Source of the DNA: Gnetum montanum
Lineage: Eukaryota; Streptophyta; Gnetopsida; Gnetales; Gnetaceae
Direction of reading: 5' to 3'
Assembly: GCA_015680685.1 (NCBI GenBank)
Contig: MNCI01020990.1
Location: 436,713 to 500,712 of the forward strand
DNA: 64,000 nt
The position numbers were made by a program, and so were the translations under genes. Position 1 is the stretch's first letter; every line of letters begins with the position of its first letter. This document shows, piece after piece, positions 41,635 through 54,443 of this stretch. Under the pieces are notes generated by a model, which had not been told where the DNA came from, did no database searches, and was given only the letters and a program-made list of their open reading frames with translations.

Positions 41635-41900
41635 AATCTATGAAATCTATGAAATTGCAGTGAAATCATGAGATTCTCAGTATCAGTTAATTTACTTAAT
41701 TTGATAAATATGATGATGTGAGGAAATATTGTGTTGCATTTCATATATACGACATGCATTCCATGACTTTAGTTGTACTCTACATCATGTTAAATTAGCA
41801 TATTACTGTAGAATTTTGGGTTTTGTAACATATTATGCAGTATTGAATGGACATAAATTCTTGCTTGACATGAGTAACATGGAAATTATTGTGTTATAAA
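41635..41900 (+). other. Centrin 3' UTR (approximate)
   Basis: Directly follows the TGA stop. AT-rich with no strong AATAAA. Variants such as GATAAATA occur at about 41703, so the cleavage site cannot be placed. Confidence 0.5.
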
Positions 41901-42419
41901 TGTCATGATCATGCAGGTAACATTCTATAACATGCACCTGCATGATAATGTGTTGATTAGGTGTCACATGACGAGAATAATTAATTAAATAGTTTTACCA
42001 ACCAAGAAATATAAACTGACTAATCATAAAGACCGTGTAAACAAGTCATAGAGGAAACATGCTCAGATGCATTAAACACGGTGTGCACATGCAACAAGTC
42101 CAATTAGATAGTCAAGAATCAATATTCTATGTGACAAAGGAACTCACAAAGCTTTAACCTTGCTATTTTATACCAGATTTTAATTAATCAAATAAAGGAG
42201 ATGATGCTAATAGTTTGACCCATTGAAATTAGTGTTTATATAATATTTCACTTATTGGATGTTTTAACACTAAGTACTAGACAATTGAATATGATAATAA
42301 GATTAGTATAAAGTACAAGTTATGACACCAACTTTTGTTTTGTTTAAATAATTGATACTTTGTTCTCAAGGAACTAAGAAATCAAAGCTATGATAGTTAA
42401 AATTGGAGGATTTCGATTT
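41901..42419. other. Intergenic AT-rich stretch
   Basis: No gene, terminal repeat or tandem array recognised. Confidence 0.4.
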
Positions 42420-43340
42420 GTTTTAGGTTCGTAGTATTGGTGTTGGGTTTTTAGTTCATTTGTGGATCAAGTATTCAAAGTTTTTTTGATGTTAAGATGA
42501 GTTGAAAGACTTTCTCTATAATGACTATGCTCTTTATCAATCACTTTCTCTTCAACAACTAGAGGTGATATGCAAAGCAAGATGTAAACTCTTATTTGAT
42601 AAACAATATTGATTAGGCTAGGGTTGTATCAGGAGAATTGATTTCTCCAAATGTTCTCTTCTTTATTAGGGATTACAATGTTGAAATTTCTACTTATTCC
42701 ATTAATGTTGAAATTTTTGTTGATTCTTTGAATGCATATTTACAAATTGGTAAGTAAAAATTTGTAATGTCTTTTTTCAATGATGTTGCAAATAAGATGA
42801 TTTTGATCTTCTTGATGATGTATGAGTCATTGGTTGATGATCTTACATCATGTTACTTATTCATTCAGAATTTAGGGTACTTGTCTCATAATCAAAGTTT
42901 TGCTTTGCAATTAAATAATATGATGTAAAAACATAACATTCAAGTCATATATGTTAGGTATTATTATCATTTTTTTGCTTGCTAAGAGGTAATGATTTGA
43001 TGGTAAAGCATGTTCTAGTATAGGGATTTATACCTAGGCATGTAGTGTTGTTCATGTGTAAGTGGGCTCTAGATTTTGATCCCTAATTTCAAGAATATTT
43101 TAAAGTTTTGTGTTTTGTTAAGCTATTTAATATAGATATCAAAGGAAGACTTGAAGTGGTTTCTATTTTAGATAAGCTACAAGAATGGTGGCTTAGATGG
43201 TTCGGACATGTGCAAGTAGGTGAAAAGATTTTTATTTAGTTAATTACATATCATAATCATTCTAATGCTTGTAACTTTTGTTATCATGAAAAACATTTGT
43301 TTAATGCTTGTGTTTTTTCTTAAGAAATAACATGGTGAGG
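42420..43340 (+). pseudogene. L1-type LINE ORF1 relic
   Basis: The frame at 42870-42970 gives GYLSHNQSFALQL...KHNIQVIYVRYYYHFF, parallel to GYLPHSLSINL...AHGIQVSYTRYYAHNF of the intact ORF1. At 43280-43325, CNFCYHEKHLFNAC reproduces the C-x2-C-x4-H-x4-C knuckle. Stops and frame changes are frequent. A short stretch at 43166-43220 ([15 protein letters not shown]) instead matches the RTE LINE C-terminus. Confidence 0.8.
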
Positions 43341-44289
43341 AAGAGAAGAAATAGGTTGAAGATACAAAGAATCAAGTTAATGATAATAATAATTAATTGT
43401 TAGAGTTCAATTGTAATAATAATAATTTTGATTATGTAATTTTGGCAAAGAGGTAACTACTAGTCAATAACTCTAAATAATATTTCATCCATAATATTTG
43501 TACCACTAAATGGTATTTTATTTATAGCATCAACATATTTGCTCCAAGTGAATCTATGGCTTCTATATTTATGTTTTTGCATTATAATACACAAGGAATA
43601 AAATTTAGAAGGGCAAGGGGGGCATGCATAGAAAAAGTAATCCATAAAAATTTAAAAATGTTTTGCAACATAAGATCTATTACCAAAGTTGGAATTAGTT
43701 ATTCTTCTCATTATGCAATTTCAATGATCTAAATAAAATTCTTATGGCATATATATTGACTTTGGTAAAATGATTAATTGGATAATTGTCAATACAGAAG
43801 ATAAACTAAAATTCAACACAGTTTTTGCAAGGTTCTCTTAGCCAAATTATAGATATATATTTTAAATATATAACTAAGCTAGTGTATCTATCATCATAGA
43901 TAGAAAACTAGATTGTGTGTGTTGAATTGTATGTCAAAGGCTATGAATTGAACTTTTTTATTCTCAAAACTGAGTAAGAACATAATCATATACCAATAGA
44001 CATATCTCTTTATTAGTATTAAAAAATGTTTAGTTATCTTATGTAAATTGTCACAATTATACATTTTGTAATGCTAACAACTACAAGGTTGATAATTACA
44101 TTAATTCTTAACATCCTAGAGGAAGGACCATTTACAATTAAAGAAGCCATCAGGATGTGCCATTCCTTAATTCAAATCTTGTAATAAAAATAAAAAAGGT
44201 TGCTATGAATATAAGTGCTAGTAAAATATTAACCTATCAATAGTTTCAATTGAAGTCATCTTAAAGCCAAGTCAAAAGGATAGTTGAGT
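43341..44289. other. Unassigned, AT-rich
   Basis: No domain recognised. Tandem AAT/ATA runs occur near 43380-43430. The stretch may include the remainder of the LINE relic before the copia fragment. Confidence 0.4.
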
Positions 44290-44692
44290 CCAAAATCAAA
44301 ATAAAGAAGAGCAAGTGATGATCATGAAAATGCTAATTTTGTTGCCTTTCATGTTAATAGTGGTTGTGTTAATTATATGACACCATGTAAAGTAAGTTTT
44401 GTTGATTGCATGCCAATCCAAAACTTGAGAAGCATCAATGTTGGTGATGGTTCTTATGTAAAGATTAAAGGTATTAGAAAACTGTTGATAATACTTGATG
44501 ATAATAATTAAGTTTAGGTACATGATATGTTCTATGTTCCACAGTTGTCAAATTCATTACTTTTAGTAAATCAATAGATCAACAAAGGAAATAAAGAGAC
44601 TTAGGAGAACAATGTTTGTAGAATGTTTAATTCTAAAAGAATAATAAAAAAAAAAAACTAGGCCAGGAAATTTTATTTGTTATTTAAAGGCT
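44290..44692 (+). pseudogene. Ty1/copia protease/pre-integrase relic
   Basis: The frame gives NYMTPCKVSFVDC, SINVGDGSYVKIKG, VHDMFYVPQLSNSLLLVNQ and VCRMFNSKRII, the block around the copia aspartic protease and its downstream LYVP.LS.NLLSV segment. Cut at its 3' side by the LTR at 44693. Confidence 0.85.
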
Positions 44693-45501
44693 TGTTAAGC
44701 TTCAAGTAAGTTGTAATAATATAATTATTAGTTTGGTAACTTGAAATGATACTTTGTAACTATTCATAAGTACCTTGCAACTATTTGTAAGATTGTGACC
44801 CTTATCCATGAAGTGTTGTAATCTTCCCTACAACATATAAGGCAAGTGTCATTTGACTTATGATATATAATGAAAAGAGAAAGAAAAAGAATATGCTAAA
44901 TATATAAGATAAGGAGAATACCTACAGAGAGTAAAAAGAAGTCAAGAGACCAAAAACAAGTGTTAGCCAATGAAAAAGAGAAAAAAGAGCTATAAGTGGA
45001 TAAACTATCAAACATTCTAAAAGTAGAGGAAAAGTAATTATGATGATTAATTATCATAACTTATAACGAACTTTGTAATTAAATAGTCAAAGAAGTCGTT
45101 GAGCATCCTTTGCTAGAAAAGTAAAGGTGCAAGTAAGGCTTAGGAGTATGTTTAGATCCAGTTTTCTAAAGAGGAAGAGAATATCACAATTTGAACCAAC
45201 CATAAGCTTGATCTAGTCTCTTAAATTAGAAGAGAAGATAACCCAAGAAGCTTCATTGGAGTAAAGCATAAGCTCTAATAAAATGCACATAAGTAGTACA
45301 AGTTGGCTAGGGATGACTATAGTCTCCTTTGTAAAACCAACAATCAAGTTGTAATTTGTAATCTATGATGTTCATAGATATTATCGAATGATAAGAATTG
45401 TTATAAAAGGTTAAGTCAAATCAATTAAGAGTAATATTCCTAACCACAAGATCCTTGGATATATTACAATTGTCTAAGGTTGTAAAACCATAACTCTAAC
45501 A
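44693..45501 (+). mobile_element. Ty1/copia 5' LTR (809 bp)
   Basis: Begins TGTTAAGC and ends CTCTAACA, followed directly by TGGCATCTAAGTAAGG, which resembles the initiator-Met tRNA primer-binding site of copia elements. A candidate promoter CAACATATAAGGC lies near 44832. It inserted into the copia protease relic just upstream. The 3' partner LTR was not found in the window. Confidence 0.75.
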
Positions 45502-45512
45502 TGGCATCTAAG
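45501..45512 (+). other. Copia primer-binding site
   Basis: ATGGCATCTAAG at the LTR edge, close to TGGTATCAGAG (complement of initiator-Met tRNA 3' end). Confidence 0.65.
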
Positions 45513-46400
45513 TAAGGTTTTGGTTAAGTAAAAGAAGATAAAAAGACATAATTGAATGACAATTGATATTTAGTAAAGAAATATTGTTAAATTGGCTACT
45601 AAGTAGAGTAATAAAGAAGGAACCAGGATTGAAATGAAACAAGGGTAAGAAGAGAAGATTTCAAAAGACTTAGAATGGAGTAAGATAACATAAATGGAAA
45701 AGGGTTGTGAGGAATTAATGAATTTAATAAGTACAATTGATAAAGCTCTTTTATAGCTCACAAAATGTGAAAAGTCATCTGGAAACCAACAGCTAGATTT
45801 GTTGATACAACATCCTCTAGAATATTTCATACATGTGCTACTAAGGATGCAAGAAAAATTGGACAATCTTTAGAAATAGATAAGTGATCAAGTGGGAGTT
45901 AATTAGGTATAGAAGAATTACTTCAATAAAGCAAAGAGCAAAGCTTATGACTAGAATGTCAAGCTTTCTAAGAAGCAAGAAAGACCAACTAGTAAGTGAT
46001 GAAGTTTAATTTAGAAGACCAATACAAAGTATCCCTGAAAGAAATCCTATGTCCCAAGGTCATTGTGTGAAAATCCCAAAATGCCCAATTATTACTAAGA
46101 TGGATTATGTGGAATTAACTCCATACTAACTCATTATTTTAATCTCTCAAAAAACAATAAATAAAAGAAAAATTATATGTTTTGTAATATTTATGTTAAC
46201 AATGTTAATCTTATGAAGCACAAAAGTCTATGAAGAGGCAATTGTGATGCCATAAAAGATAAAATCTGGAATAAGATAAAATTCATTTTGCACAAGTTTA
46301 AACATCATAGAGTAATTAGGATAAAATATTTTTGGTGTAGAATGAAAATCAAAATTTGCAATCTTTGAGCTTAATTCAGTTACATTATCATAAATCTAGA
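45513..46400 (+). pseudogene. Possible copia gag relic
   Basis: Sequence after the primer-binding site, where gag is expected. Frames are broken by stops and only a generally hydrophilic Lys/Glu-rich composition can be stated. The call is from position only. The minus-strand ORF at 45570-45866 is a shadow. Confidence 0.35.
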
Positions 46401-47350
46401 GAAGTATAACTTTGACATCATTTTTGCTGATAAGAAGTTATTTGTACCTTTATTTATTCAAGTCATCAAAGGTAATAAGTTATCTAGGGGTATTTTGTAA
46501 GTTAATTGTAAGCCTTGAACTCAAGAAGTGTCACATATATCTTGTGTTTATAGTCCTAGTGTGTTCAGTTGAGGTTTGTGTTTCCTTGGGCTTTCACCCT
46601 TGCTTCCTATGTTACCTTTTGGGTTGTGTGCCCGTTTTAAGTTCCTTAGGATGTTTCTGAACTCATTGGGCATCCTATGGTCCTTGGAACATGTTCCTAT
46701 TAGTTCTAGCTTTTACCTAGAACTAGTAGTTAGTGTTGTCTATTGGGGGTAGGTGCAATGCTAATGCAACCCTTGCATCAGTATAGGAGTGTTGATGCAT
46801 CCCTTGCCTAGTCATAATGATTTTAATTTATCCAAATTATGGATTGGAACTACCAAGATGTGTTCATGGATCTTCGTGGATGTTAAGGTGATGACAAACC
46901 TAAATTGTTTCATTGCAAAAATTATAAATACCTAGGTTGAGCTCTTCACACATAACTTGGACATCTTAGACTTTATTTTGAGACTTTTGAGCTTTTGGTA
47001 TTTGGTTTTGTGTGAAGAGCTCCTTCTCCTTTAGGTAAGTGTAATTTCCTTTCCACTTTATGTGTTTTTGAGTCATCACTTTCATAAATGTCATTAGAAT
47101 TTGTCATAGTGTTATGTTACTTTTGTAGCTCAGAACCATATGGTCCATGGGAAGTCAAGCATTATGCATGGTGAATAAAGCTCATGATTTTCCCTATGTT
47201 TTATAACTTGGATAAATTAAACTATAAAAATATCAAAAATATGAACCTCATGCTTATCATACATATCTATTAATTAAGTTACTAATTCATTTACGTATTC
47301 ATTAAGATGCAATGATTTATACTTATCTAAAGAGGTCATAACTGTACAAC
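46401..47350 (+). other. LTR-like region with TATA and stem-loop
   Basis: ATTATAAATACCTAGG (about 46921) is a good TATA context. A perfect 14-bp inverted repeat (GAGCTCTTCACACA at 46939-46952 and TGTGTGAAGAGCTC at 47009-47022) begins about 15 bp downstream, and GTGAATAAAGC follows near 47171. This TATA, leader and polyadenylation-like order suggests an LTR, but neither terminus was identified. Confidence 0.45.
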
Positions 47351-47816
47351 ATAATGTTGCGCCATTAAGGTTATGATTAGGAATTGTTTTGTGCTTTTTG
47401 TATGGGGTGTTGCATCTATCTCTTTAGGGATTGCAACCCATGAGTATGTGACCATTTCCACTATTCCCAAAAGGGATTGTAATGCATGTGTTATTTATGG
47501 CTATATTTATAAAAACCTAAAAATTATAAAATATAAAATATTTTCTCTACTCTTTGATTGTGGAAACACAAGTTTTTTTTAATGTATTTTATGTATCATA
47601 CATAAGTGTTCTTTGCAATTCACATTAACATTGTCTTTGAAAGTTAACTACCAAATTGCATAGTGTTCTATATTATATAGTCTCATTGACCATGGTTGGT
47701 GGGACCCCTATCATTGAAGCTATTTATGGGGAAGATGTTGATGAATTATCTTGAATACTTGTACATTTTTAATTTGAACATTTTTCAATTAGGGAGTGTG
47801 TTTTTAATGGTGCTCT
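47351..47816. other. Unassigned AT-rich spacer
   Basis: No recognisable gene. A 69-codon ORF at 47373-47582 has no family features. Confidence 0.4.
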
Positions 47817-50400
47817 ATGCAAGTTATTATCTTAAACAAGATAACGAATAACACTAAAACCTCATCAAGGATCACTACCAAGAAGAATGTGACAAAGAGA
47901 AGAGGGTCCCATGCTAGAATCAAATGTTTATTAGATGCTTCTCTACCATTAATTGTCTTGGCTTATCACCAAGATAAGGAAGGAAGATGTCGAGATTCTC
48001 ATTAGTAGTTCTCAAGAGAATCAGTTATGGTTGCATAGCATGATCTCAAAGAGGCCTTGATCAATTGTGGTCTTGTTGATGATTTAGAGTATTACATGGC
48101 ATTTGAACCACACTATAGTGAGTATGAACCTCATCAAAGACAAGATCTATGAGATTAAAGGATCGAGGAATAAGGACAACATAATATCATGTTAGAGGAC
48201 TTAAATGATGAGGAGGATTAAGTTGATAAGAAGGGGAAGAAGTACATCCTTTATGAAGATCCATGATTAGATACCTTTAATAGGATCACAAGTAGAATCT
48301 AGATCATAGGCCTGATCTCTAAATTCTAATACTTATATTTGTCAGGATCATTTGATGATGAGAATGATCCATTATGTGATTGGGGTGATTATCGTGAACT
48401 GAATGATAGAAGCTGTTTACATTCCATGGGAGCATGTTCATGATAGATGTATCAAGCGTATCAACATGGCTGATATTCCAACTTATAGAGGGCTTACTAC
48501 TGATGATTCTCAACTATGCATGTAGACACTTGATAATTCTTACTACCTTTAAGGGATAGTCAGGGATTGGTAGAAGTGTCCATTGTTTTCTCATACCTTT
48601 ATCAAACATTCATAAATATTGTATAAATCCTTATCCCCTAAATTAGTTTAGTAGTGGATAAATATGTTCAAAGTCTTCTACACCAAATTTCAAAGCTATG
48701 CCCACATCTCTAATATCTAGAAGGAGATGACTAAATGGAAGTAGGGAGCTCATGAATCTTTGGACATCATCATGAAATGATACATGAAAACTGATCATCA
48801 TTGTTTGAACCATGAATTTAGTCAATGAGAGTAGTTGATGCATATCATGGAAGGTCTCAAGTAGGAGACAAGGGAGCGCATAGACATGTATGTGATGAGC
48901 TAGGTATATAAAAATTTTGTGATCTAAATCAAAGCACTTCTTGACATTGATAGTAAGGTGTTTAAACCTATCTTAAAAGCCATTGCATCACTAGCCCACA
49001 AGAAGAAGCATGATGATAAGGGTAAGGCCATACTTTCATACTTTAAGAATTTAAAAGAAGATTATAATGAAGCTTCATCTTCTTCTAGGGATAAGGATTC
49101 TTATAAGTACTATTTGAATTCTCATGACTCATGGTAATTTTCAGTTATGGCTCATACAATTGGTGGGATGGAAGAAGTTGGGATACCTTTAAATTAGAGT
49201 TCATCAAGAGGTAAAGAAAAAGAACTTCTTACCCTAGGTGATTGTGTTATCTTGGAGGTACATATCTATAGATCATGCAATAATACAAATAGTGAGAAAC
49301 TCCAAATCCTTGGGATGTTGCTCCATGAAATCTCCCTGCTTTGATGCAACAACAAATGATGCTTTCTACCAATCCTTACTTTAAAGGTGCTTAAGCATAT
49401 ACCTACTAGCTTCCTTCATAATAGTACTTACCTTTATCAAATTTCCTTGTACATCAAGCTTTTTAATAATAATAGTAAGCAAAATAGCTTCTCCTTCCTG
49501 GCCCTATGCAAGGAGGGATTCCTAGTCAACCACAACCATAATAAGCCAAATTCTGTGATGTTGCCTATTATAATGATCCTACTTCTATTTATGCTACTAG
49601 GAAACATTACCAAACATTTATTGATTTAATTATGGATGGGGGCCTTGAAATCCCATGACCATAAATTTTATTACAACCATAGACATGAATGTCATGGAGC
49701 TAAATCCACTCAATCCTCTTCATCTTGTGGAGACAATAATACTCCAAGAAAGACGTGGGTAAGTTTTGAAGAGGTCGTAGTGCCATTCCATAAATGTTAT
49801 TAAGGTAAATCAACCACATTAGGAATAAGTTCTTTAACAATGTTTAGCAAGCCTAACATGATGGTATTTGATCGTATTAGTGTTATCACCATTTTCATAT
49901 TCAAGGTAGCTACATAGGCATTGCAAGAGGGACATCTACATGAAAAGTGATTAGAACTTGGTAGCACTATGGTTAAACTTCAAGTTGGTGAGAAAGGTTA
50001 TTATCTAGCTCCTTGTAACTTTTGATTAGGAGTCAACATTATATCAATATACCAAAACCTTAAGTACCAACATTCTCCTAAACTTGGCTAATCAATCTTA
50101 CACATATCCCATGGGGCAAGTGAACTTTGAGAGGTTGGTCATATCTAATTGATTTTTTGGTGATTAAACTAGAAAATAAGGTGGAAGATAGTTTTCTTAT
50201 CATTATGGATAGATCTTAATTAAGTACCATTGTTTCTAGTTTAGTCTTCCAAGGTAAAAAGATTAGATTAGAAGGATACATCATAAGAAGATGTCTTGTG
50301 ATTCTTTCTAGTCATTTGGTAAGTAAGATTGCAATTGTTATGTCACTGAACATCTCTACATGGTTAGAGATGTCATTTTCATTAAAGAACATTTAACTAG
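47817..50400 (+). pseudogene. Ty3/gypsy-like gag/protease relic
   Basis: Plus-strand frames give a gag-like stretch (HIMEGLK.ETRERIDMYVMS.VYKNFV, about 48838-48915, followed by a Lys-rich segment). At 50146-50235 a retropepsin C-terminal block follows: LIDFLVIKLENKVEDSFLII and MDRS.LST, comparable to FLVIKVEN...F.I.MGR.WLSTT of the neighbouring minus-strand element. Stops are very frequent. The boundary with that element lies near 50.4-50.6 kb. Confidence 0.55.
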
Positions 50401-50639
50401 ATTCATGGTATGATTGATTCCCAAAAATCAAGAGTTCTTTAATGGACCAAATGTTCTTGAAAATGGAATAACTATCCCTCCAAAAATCAAGATAACCAAA
50501 AATGGAATCACTCATCCCTCCTCTATTTCTCTATCACTTATCCATTTAGTTTTACCCTCTTGGTTAAGTTTGTTTTATCTTTGTTTGTTCAAGATAACTA
50601 AAAATGTTCTTGGTATGTTCTTTTGGTAATGCACTTACT

Positions 50640-51120
50640 ATTCGCAATGGGATAAATGAACCCCACCTTGAGGAGTTGTTCGATTTCCTCCTTGATGATC
50701 TGCTTCAATTTGGGGTTCAATCACCTCTGTGGTTGTCTTTTTGGCTTCATGGTTAGATCAATGTAGATGTGATGCTAGCATATCCTAGGATCAATTCCTA
50801 TAAGTTTAGGATATGACCAAGCAAAAGTTGCTAACCATTTTTCAACCAGATCCAACAACATCTTTTTTTTCTTTGGAACTATATTTGCATTGCTTATGAT
50901 AGGCTTCCCATTTTTTAAAAACACATATTTCATTCTGGCCAGTAGCACTTTTAGTTCAAGGGGCTCTTGCTTAAAATTTTCAAGAATTTCCAACTCTTTC
51001 CAATAAGTATCATCATTTGCATCATCAGAGAGTTGGTGATGAACTTGCTCTAATTCATCCATGCCTACGACATATGCACATGTCACACTCTCAGTTTGTT
51101 CCATGCAAAGTGTGCTGCTC
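50640..51120 (-). pseudogene. Ty3/gypsy reverse transcriptase, N-terminal part, truncated
   Basis: Minus-strand frames read LELKVLLARMKYVFL, PIISNANI, LVEKWLATFAWSYPKLIGIDPRIC and, after a stop, LNPKLKQIIKEEIEQLLKVGFIYPIA. That is the start of the gypsy reverse transcriptase. The element is cut at about 50640, so the catalytic palm, RNase H and integrase are missing. Confidence 0.87.
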
Positions 51121-51206
51121 TTAGAATCATTGATTAGCCACTGGGTGCCCTCCTGTTTTGTGGCTGCTGCGTATAGACACCTTTGAATTTCTACTTTTGG
51201 TGCACA

Positions 51207-51660
51207 CTACTTGCATGTAGAGATAGATGCTTGTTTCATGGCCCAAAGTTTCTGCACATAATTGCACCATGTATTGCTATACACGATGCATTGAACTTGC
51301 TTCTTCTCGATCTTTTTGAATGCATTTTCTTTGGATATTTTCAGAAAAAGATCTCTGATGCCCATTCTTGCATCAGTGGTGCTAAGCCATGCCCTTCCCA
51401 TGATGATTGGGAAATCCCCTTTGCAGTTCTCCACCTTGATCACTAGGAAATCAGTAGGATAAGACCACCCATAGATAGTGGTTATAATGTCTTCCACTAG
51501 TTCTAATGGAATAGTGATGGACTGGCATGCTTATTTCTAATATGATATTGCTTCTCTTGAGAGGAGGTAGGTTCCATATAGTGTACATCTTATGAGAAAT
51601 TAAATTGATACTAGAACCTGAGTCAAGAAGAGCTTTGCACAATTCATTCCCATCAATCTA
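51207..51660 (-). pseudogene. Ty3/gypsy aspartic protease relic
   Basis: CKALLDSGSSINLIS (about 51640-51600) is the retropepsin active site (D-S-G). After a frame change, DFLVIKVENCKGDFPIIMGR and AWLSTTDARMGI complete the fold. Located between gag and reverse transcriptase in the correct order. Confidence 0.9.
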
Positions 51661-54290
51661 CAAATAAATGAGAGGACTTCTAGGATCAGCTAATTTCTTG
51701 GAAAGGTTTCTAGCACAGATCTAATCAAATATAGTATGAGTAAGCATCACAGTATGGATCCTAGGAAAATTGTTGTTTGAAGGGGACTAAAAGGAATTTG
51801 ATACAAAGGAAGATGGATAGGGTTGTCAACTACAGGTGTATTTGATGGCTAAGGTGGACTATAGGGTTGAAAGAAAGATCTGTTCCTTGATTGAGTATTC
51901 GACACACTTGATTGATGAATAGGTTGTAGATTAATAGCTCTAGTAATGTTTTGTTGTTGCAGTTGAGCTGCTAGTTCACCTTGCATAGGTGGAGCAGGTG
52001 GTAGCTATGTGGCTAGAGGAGGAACATGTGCAGGGACAAGAGGAGGATAAGGATAAAAGGTGGCTTTCCTTTTTCATATGGAGAATGAGTTCGATAATAA
52101 TTAGAAGGGTGGTAGTAAGATTGGAAAGTAGAAACGTGATTGGAGAAGTCACGTGGAGACAAGGGTTGCTGAACGTAGTACCCATATGGATTAGGTTGTC
52201 TATAAGGGTATTTCTACCTTGGTGGTGCCAATGCCCATGATTGTGGTTGCTGCCATTATTGACACTGCTCATATGATTGTCGTGGAGTTCTACTTGAATA
52301 GTATTGCTATTGCTAATGGAACTACTTAAAATTACCTTTGAGGATAAGCTAATCTTCTGGATGTTTGCCTTTGTGTTAGTCATGGATTTAAAGCATACAC
52401 CTCAGACTCTTGTAAATGTGACACTATGGGGTAACATCCCTTAGGATGTTCATACTAGCAGATGTCACACCCACCATCATCATCTAATTCAGTTTTGACA
52501 ACTTCTTCTATTGCAGCAATCTTTCCCTTACCTTTTGGATAGGCATGTTCAACTTCCTTGTGCCTCTTGTGCTCACGGTCACTACCTTGTTCTTTGAACT
52601 CTTCAGCAATTTTTAGGATAGCTAAAATCTACTATCCATGGAGTTCAATAACTAATCAACCTTGACTGTAATTTCAGATTGAAATTTTTGGAGTGGTAAG
52701 GTTTTTCTATTCACCACTTCATTGGGTGCGAATTCTTCCTCACTGTCATAGAATCAAACCTCTATCTTACAAATGGAAGGATTGTGGTTGTACTCTTCTA
52801 CACTTTCTATTTTTCTTAATTCTCCCTTCTCTTTAGCTACCTGCTTGATTAGTCTTTGTATCTGACGGGCACTTAATTTTGATAGTCGTCCTTGGGCATA
52901 AACACCAAGGGTTCTCCTCATTTCTAATTGAAGCCCGTTTACAATGTGGTGAAGTTGATCCAGTTGAGAATAACCATGGCTAGGACATTTGTGCATTAAG
53001 GAATAGTATCGGTTGATGGTGGCATCTAAGGGTTTTTATGTTACTTGTTTTCATCCTTGGATTTGCCTTCTCAAGCTGGACACTCTAGAGTATATTTGAT
53101 ATTCATCATTAAACAACTCAAGCATGGTACTCCATCATCTGATAGACTCTGGCTCTAAGGATTGGTACTAGTTCTCTGCTTCTTTGATGAGTGTCCTTGG
53201 GAACAACTTAAGTTTTTGCCACTCATTCTCTATGTTCTGCAAGATACATACATCTTAAAAAGCTTGGAGATGGTTCTATGGATTAGAGTTATATCCTTCT
53301 TCAAATCAAGGAATATTATTCATGTCTAGCCTTTTGATTTGGCTATCCTTTACATGCCTTGTTGGAATTCATACTACCTCTGCAATATTGAGCATACTTT
53401 GGGTAGCAAGCAAAGGCTCATAAAGGTCATGATCATGGTGCCTACAATGCCCTCTACTACCCCTTCGTTCATGGCAATGTGCCTCTCTTGAATGTTTGTG
53501 TTCTTGATCTTGCCTTACCTAATGGTCCCTTCGATCATTTTGATCTCATTGGTCATTTTGGTCACCTCCATCATGGTCTTGCCTCTTGCAGTCATGGTCA
53601 AAGCTAGAAGAAGAAGAATATGTCGACGAAGGTGAAGAAGAAGGAGGACCAGCACCATCATGGTGCCTGCTACTACCTCTTCCACGATTGTGACCACAAT
53701 CACGATCTTGTTTCTTGTCTGCATCCTTACCTTAACTTGTCCCTCTGGATCCTTCTTTGTCATTAGATCCATTCTTACCAAAACCAAGATTGTGCATCAT
53801 GGATTGTAAGTTCTAGTTTTGACCTTCTTCACCAAAGTCAAAGAGAGAAATTTTATTGCATGGAAAACCCCCAGAGAAGGGTTCTCCACCATCTTTATGG
53901 TACAATAGGAATGGAGAATCATTAAATCTTTTTCCCTTGGCAGATTCATAACATTTCTCTAGTTGTCAATCTTATAGATGTTGTGCCTTAGTGACATGAT
54001 AGTCCCTAGCATTAGTATCTTAGACAATATACTCAGCATGACGTTGTTGGAGATCCCATCGTATAAGCATTTGTTGGAGCATTGTAAGAACAGATCGATT
54101 GGGTAGCAACACGATGTTGCCCTCCATGTCACGCCATTGCAGCTGTTCATCCTGATGTAGAATGAAGGTGAAATTTGGTACATACTTATCAAGATGAGCA
54201 TATACCACTCGGTATTGGTAAGGCACTTGTTGATGATCTTTGTTAGACTTGGGAAGAAAAGAACTCCTGTGAGAAGAAGAAATTTTCAAT
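51661..54290 (-). pseudogene. Ty3/gypsy gag relic
   Basis: The N-terminal part (54289-53959) starts near the primer-binding site. A Ser/Asp/His-rich low-complexity segment occupies 53790-53470. The core gag domain at about 53230-52960 reads LKLFPRTLIKEAENWYQSLE, LFNDEYQIYSRVSSLRRQ and KCPSHGYSQLDQLHHIVNGL. Coding drifts through several frames with stops. The plus-strand ORF at 51989-52240 and minus ORF at 51976-52383 are shadows of the region between gag and protease. Confidence 0.85.
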
Positions 54291-54422
54291 TAGATGATAA
54301 AAACACAATGTGCTTTTAAATTTTGTTGTAGTAATTGTAAAATATGATATGACTCTAAGGTTCATTTCAATGATTTTGAATGATTTCCACTAAATCCTGG
54401 ATAGCACATGAAACAACAAAAA

Positions 54423-54442
54423 GGTCCCTGGCAATGGCGCCA
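54423..54442 (-). other. Ty3/gypsy primer-binding site
   Basis: TGGCGCCATTGCCAGGGACC on the minus strand, one base from the LTR. It matches the TGGCGCCGTTGCCGGGGA-type site used by many plant gypsy elements, with two C/G-to-A/T changes. Confidence 0.9.
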
Positions 54443-54443
54443 A

